Shown one piece after another: positions 59,497 through 64,000 of a stretch of 64,000 bases of DNA. The translations under genes and the position numbers were made by a program. Every line of letters starts with the position of its first letter. The stretch's first letter is position 1. The notes beneath the pieces were generated by a model. It did not search any database and was not told where the DNA came from. It saw only the letters and a list, made by a program, of their open reading frames with translations. Source of the DNA: Eucommia ulmoides (taxonomy: Eukaryota > Streptophyta > Magnoliopsida > Garryales > Eucommiaceae); contig CM028328.1 in the NCBI GenBank assembly GCA_016647705.1, positions 35,626,501 through 35,690,500 on the forward strand, read 5' to 3'.

Positions 59497-60998
59497 TGCA
59501 GCACCCTGGATTTTGATAGCAATAGAAGTTGAGATCGGGAAGAAGAGGAAACAACTTTTATTCTTTCCTTTCTAACTCGTCCAAATTCTTTCATTTTGAA
59601 AATGGTTTTTCAAAGGCTTTTCTAAGCGTCGGTTTTGAAAAACTTCTTAGGCCGGGATTTTATGTTAAAAACGAAGTTGCCACCTAGCATGGGTTAAATG
59701 GTGTGCTAGGTTACCAGGAGTTTTAGAAATTCATTTTTTTACTTTGAAATAGCCTATGTTTTGACTTGTAAAGGTTTATGTACTAGAGAATTTCTTTAAG
59801 TTTGGGGGTCAATTATGCTCGGGGAAGGTTTTACGCACCCCAAGATACCCGTCCGTAAACGATACTTAAGTCGAAATGAATATTCATTGTTAAACAACCT
59901 CCAAGCAATTTTCTTTGATTTTCTTGAACTAAATAATTCCATTTTTTTTTTAAAGTTTTTCCATTTTTATGAATTTTGACATAATGAAAGTAGTAAATGT
60001 TTAACTGTCTATCATGTAGCTACAAATGAAAATATTTTTTTACTTTTTGATATAATGAAAGCAAGTAACTACACCAAACTAAGCAGCGACAACCCAATAA
60101 CAATTTCTAATATGCAGAAATATAAATAACTGAACCTTATGAAGGCTTCCTACATATCCTTGTTTTCATATGGAATCAGTTCAACATGTAGTTTCAACAT
60201 GCAAGACTATATGAAATGAAATATTTTTGTATTTTTAACCAGCCGAACCTTATATAGGTTGCCTATATATCTTTGTTTTCACAAGGAATCAAGTCGACAT
60301 GTAGTTCCAACATACAAACTAAGACTAAATTATTTAGATATGTGATCGAACCCGTACGTGGGTTACCTACGTATCTTAGATAAATGAGAATCAAGTTATC
60401 ATGTAGTTCATTTATTTAAGATTAAAATGATATGATTTTTATTATTAAAGGTGACCGAACCCATACGTGGGTTGCCTACATACTTTAGCGAGTAACCAAA
60501 GATCAGGTTATCACGTAGTTTATTTAGGTTTGTTTTCATGTGTTCTTCATGTTCTTGACATGATCTTGAACAATTTTAACATAGTTTGATGATTTTAACA
60601 TGTTTTCTATGTTTTTGTCTTGATTACTTGTTATACGTGCTATGTATATGAATTTTAAGTATGAATACTATATGATCATGCCATATACAAACATAATATA
60701 TATATTTAAGAAAAAAATTAAAGGGGATTTCAAGAAGACCTACCTACTTAGGGGAAATAGTTTTCCTTAAGTGATTACCTTCTTGATCTTCTCGGTTTGA
60801 ACTCGATCGGTTGCCATCAACTTCTTGAGCTCTTGCTCATAGAACCTCAAGAACACCCTTTGAGATCGAATTTCAACAGAATAATGAGGTGTTATCGAAG
60901 ATAAATGCTTGGAAAGTCTAACACTTGAGAGTGTTGCTCAAGCTTAGAGACAGAAGTTAGGGTTCTAAGACTTAAAAAAAATTAAAACAGGCACCTTC

Positions 60999-61006
60999 TA
61001 TTTATA
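60999..61006 (-). promoter_or_regulatory. TATA box of LTR copy D
   Basis: Minus strand TATAAATA in GGCCTATAAATAGAAGG, about 1.5 kb from the LTR start, the same distance as in copy B. Confidence 0.5.
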
Positions 61007-61148
61007 GGCCAAGGGCCTACGCATGAATAAATATGCATGCTATATCAGCCCCTTCCTTAGGGTCTGTTTATCCTAGGGGACATATCATTTTGTCTTGATC
61101 TTGATCAACTTTGGACGAATTTTAAAGATTCTGGAAGATTATTTAAGG

Positions 61149-61223
61149 TTTGGTAATGATTACCAAATCTTTCCTAGATTCTTGTAATGATTGGCAATCA
61201 GTAGTAATGATTGGAAATCATTT
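61149..61223. promoter_or_regulatory. palindrome plus HD-Zip-like 9-mers at 10-bp spacing
   Basis: TTGGTAATGATTACCAA (61150-61166) is a perfect odd palindrome. Then TAATGATTG (61185), CAATCAGTA (61195), TAATGATTG (61205) and AAATCATTT (61215) are spaced exactly 10 bp. The arrangement is the same as in copy A at 12752-12790. Confidence 0.5.
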
Positions 61224-62378
61224 TAAATAATTATACAATCTTGAATATGATTGGTTGCACATAGGTACATTAATGGCATGAAGTGACTCTTCCAGTTCGG
61301 TTTAGGGGCTAAGTACCGGTTAGTTTCACTATTTCGGTTTGGTTGCCATTAATGTTTTCAAGGTTCAATGTATTTGGTCTTGATGTGTAATCTTGAATTC
61401 AATGCATAATTATGACTCATGACTTTATGGGCACTTATTTGGTTGGTTTTGGATTGAATCGACTTAGTTTTCCTTGTAACGGGTAGTTACATTTCAATGG
61501 TTTTTAGTTAACCCTAAAATATTTTGATGAATATATATTGATTCATTAAATCCACCCCTTTCATTTCATCCAAAGAAATAAATTCATGATGGAATATTCT
61601 TGAATTCTTTGGCTAGGTGGCAAATCGGATTGGTTTGGTTTCAATAACGGGACTACATTTCAAGGATTTCCTAAGATATTTTAATCAAAATAACTTGATT
61701 TATTGAATATGACCTATCCATGTCATCCCAAGAATTTAATTCTTGATGGTATGGTCATTTAATGAGCATTAAATGCCTAGTTTAGGTGGCGAACCGAATT
61801 GATGTAGTTTCGATAACGGTTTGTTACCTTCTAAGTGTTTTAGTTCCCTTCTTACATAGTTTGTGTAGAGAATATCTAGGGTCTTCTTGGTCATTTTAAT
61901 TCTCATTTATGAGTCATTATTTTATGGTTTGGGCCATTAATTCATTGGGCCTTGATAATTAATTAAGATGACTTCGGTTTTGGTCGATTTCAACACGACT
62001 CTTAATCCTTTGTTACATTTTGTAACTTGGACTTGCCATGGAAATTCCATGCCTAAATTTAGGTAATTTGGACTTGTTTTAATGATATTAATATTTTAAA
62101 CAACAATTTTAAAAAAAGTATTTTTGGTGTCAAATAGACGAAATCGGTTATAGTAAATGTTTCAAGGGTTAAAGTAGGCAACTGAGGTAATTTGATGAAA
62201 TTTCCTATAATTAAAGGGTAGTACCTAATCTTTATTCATATTAGAGGTGATTTAATGAAAATTAAATTTTAATAATGTCATCTTAGTCCCTCTTTAATTT
62301 TAGGAATTTCGAGACCCGAAACTTTTACTTTACCAAATTTAGTCAAATTCAAAAGTTTTTTTTTGTTTGTATGTTTTG

Positions 62379-62398
62379 TGTGTGTGTGTGTGTGTGTG
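62379..62398. repeat. (TG)n microsatellite
   Basis: About ten TG units inside LTR copy D. Confidence 0.5.
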
Positions 62399-62523
62399 CT
62401 TTTTATATATTATCTAGTTTGATCCAAAGCAGAAATTCATTCCCTTTAAACCTAAGTTTAAAGTTTATCTGAACTTGTACTTAATCCGACACTAAGTAAG
62501 CGAGACAAAATATAGTGTCTACA

Positions 62524-64000
62524 ATATTGATGTTTGAAATGTGCCCTAGTCCATGATTGGGGAGATTAGATAAAATGTGCCCCAACTTACGGCTGGGGTG
62601 GCGATGATTCTATGTGATGAAATGTGCACTATCCTAAGGCCGGGGGAAGTGCAGATCTGCTTTGTCTCGGGAAGACCTAATCTTGTGACACGTACCAAGT
62701 TTCATGCTAGGATGGTAGTTGATGAAGGTGGACTTATTAGGAAGTCGAACCTAGTGAAGTGAGCGTCGACTTATGTCGGGGGTGATAATAAATGAATATA
62801 AACTTCTCTCGGGAAAGTCAACCTCATCACAGTATTCCTTTGCTTGTGATCGGAGGTGGTAAAAAACAAAGTTATACTTTCTTTGGGGAAGTTGACTTTT
62901 CGTAAAGTGGGCTCTAGTTTGTCAGTTGTGTCATTTAGGCTATGATGTGACCAAAACGGTGTAGGATATTCATGTAGTTTGTTGTGCACTAAAGATTTGT
63001 TTAAATTTGACGGCTGAACCCGTATGGGTTGCCTATATATCCTAATTTTTGTTCGAGAATCGAGTCAAGACGTAGTTCGTCTCTGAAATGATGAATTTGT
63101 TTTATCTGGATGACTAAACCTGCATGGGTTACCTACGTATCCTAATTTTCACCAGGAATCAAATCAAAATGTAGTTTGGACCCGTTTTTCTAAGATTTGT
63201 AGCAAGGACGTGCCACATGTTTCTTAGGGAAAATCATGAAATTATACCAGGATGAAACATGCCCTAGCCCATGGATGTGTCTTGAATATGGATGTTTCCT
63301 ATTACATGGGATAAGGAATAACTTAAAATGAACTCGAGTTTCTCCTGTCATTCGGACAAGGAAAGAATATTACGATCTCCGGTAAGAAAAGAATATCAAG
63401 ATATCCAGACTCTCGAGACAAAGAAAGAACATTAGGATCTTTGATCATTTGATTTGGGAAATAACATTAAGATCTCCAGTCTCTTAAGGCTAGGATAAAA
63501 CATTAGGGTCTCCAACCTATTGGGGCTAGGAAAAGACATTTGGATCTCTGGCCTCTCAGGGTTGGGAAAGGTAGGATCTCCAGACTCTCAGGGCTAGGAA
63601 AAGACATTAAGATCTCCAGCCTCTTGGGGCTGGGAAAAGACATTAGGATCTCTGGCCTCTCGGGGCTAGAAACGGATATTAGGATCTCTGGTCGTTAGGG
63701 GATACAAAGAATGTTATGATATCTACCCAGTTCGAGGAAGGAAAGAACATTACGATCTCCACCCAGTTCGAGGAAGGAAAGAATATTATAAGGGTGATTT
63801 GAGACTGACAAAAATTATAAAGAGGTTTTTTCATCGAGTTACTGTGACTAGGTAGTGACTAGTTTTCCTTAATTTGAAATAGTGATATGAAAATGAATGA
63901 TGCTTATGTGGTGTTGGGTGATGACACGTGTTTTCTCTTTTCTTGAATTTTCTAAGAAAAGATGCCTAGAAAATACAGGATCTTCGTGAGGACATCTCAT
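62524..64000 (-). mobile_element. noncoding interior of a second Ogre-type element (runs off the window)
   Basis: It repeats the themes of 17324-20960: GCCCCA units at 62536, 62578 and 63260, TGCCTA.GTATCC units at 63005 and 63115, and then a dense tandem array. No gag or pol is visible before the window ends. Confidence 0.5.
63355..63785. repeat. tandem array, unit about 40-45 bp, about ten copies
   Basis: The unit is like GGGCTAGGAAAAGACATTAG then GATCTCCAGCCTCTTG. Copies are best preserved between 63480 and 63680. The outer ones drift to GGAAAGAATATTACGATCTC forms. Confidence 0.5.

Larger units (their letters stand above)
59497..62523 (-). mobile_element. Ogre-type LTR (copy D)
   Basis: 3027 bp. 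On the minus strand it starts TGTAGACACTATATTTTGTC and ends ..CCAGGGTGCTGCA. It carries the same internal order as copy B: TTTAAACTTAGG.. near the start, AACCGTTATC blocks, an HD-Zip-like array, TATAAATA, a leader, then ACGTAGGCAACCC blocks. The sequence on its right is the tandem-repeat interior of the same family, so it is probably the 3' LTR of an element that continues past 64000. Confidence 0.5.

Overview
This is a transposon-rich plant nuclear window (AT-rich, long introns, GT-AG splicing, plant-type LTR and non-LTR retroelements), most likely from a eudicot. Only two host genes are supported, both on the minus strand: TGD2 at the left, a plastid MlaD/MCE-family lipid-transport subunit with its last exon(s) outside the window or not found, and PYM in the middle, an exon-junction-complex disassembly factor complete in four exons. 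No rRNA, tRNA, CRISPR array or prokaryote-type system was seen.

Layout. 1-6588: TGD2 exons 1-3, with introns holding two non-autonomous DNA transposons, a tandem duplication and a 115-bp RTE LINE 3' end. 6589-7190: TGD2 leader and promoter side, with two Site II-like motifs. 7190-9822: two Copia-type LTR fragments. 10727-32850: one old, heavily nested Ogre/Tat-type (Ty3/Gypsy) element on the minus strand. It has a 3' LTR (10727-13376, preceded by a purine tract), an inverted extra LTR (13769-17323), a long noncoding internal part made of several tandem-repeat families, a gag remnant (28380-29220), a primer-binding site and a partial 5' LTR (31245-32850). Into it are inserted an Athila-like solo LTR (18391-19784, TSD GAGTC) and a gag-only Athila-like element (23471-28374, TSD ATAAT). 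32851-33893: a Copia-type LTR fragment. 34719-46913: PYM, whose second intron is about 10.9 kb and carries Copia fragments, a 5'-truncated RTE LINE and several tandem duplications. 47600-49194: 3' part of an L1-type LINE with RNase H domain. 49195-49410: Ogre-type LTR fragment. 49411-59428: a degraded SIRE-like Copia element with three LTR-like blocks. 59497-64000: another Ogre-type LTR (minus) followed by the tandem-repeat-rich interior of an element that runs off the right edge.

No new enzymatic system was found. The signals most worth a second look are regulatory designs in the LTRs: TTGAC/GGTCAA (W-box-like) arrays in the Copia LTRs, HD-Zip-like 9-mers spaced 10 bp apart in the Ogre LTRs, a perfect 38-bp palindrome upstream of an LTR TATA box, and a tail-to-tail pair of about 3-kb LTRs that could form hairpin RNA. 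All percent identities and ages are by-eye estimates. [Form note: the original answer gave no feature confidence values; the uniform 0.5 is a placeholder required by the schema, not an estimate.]
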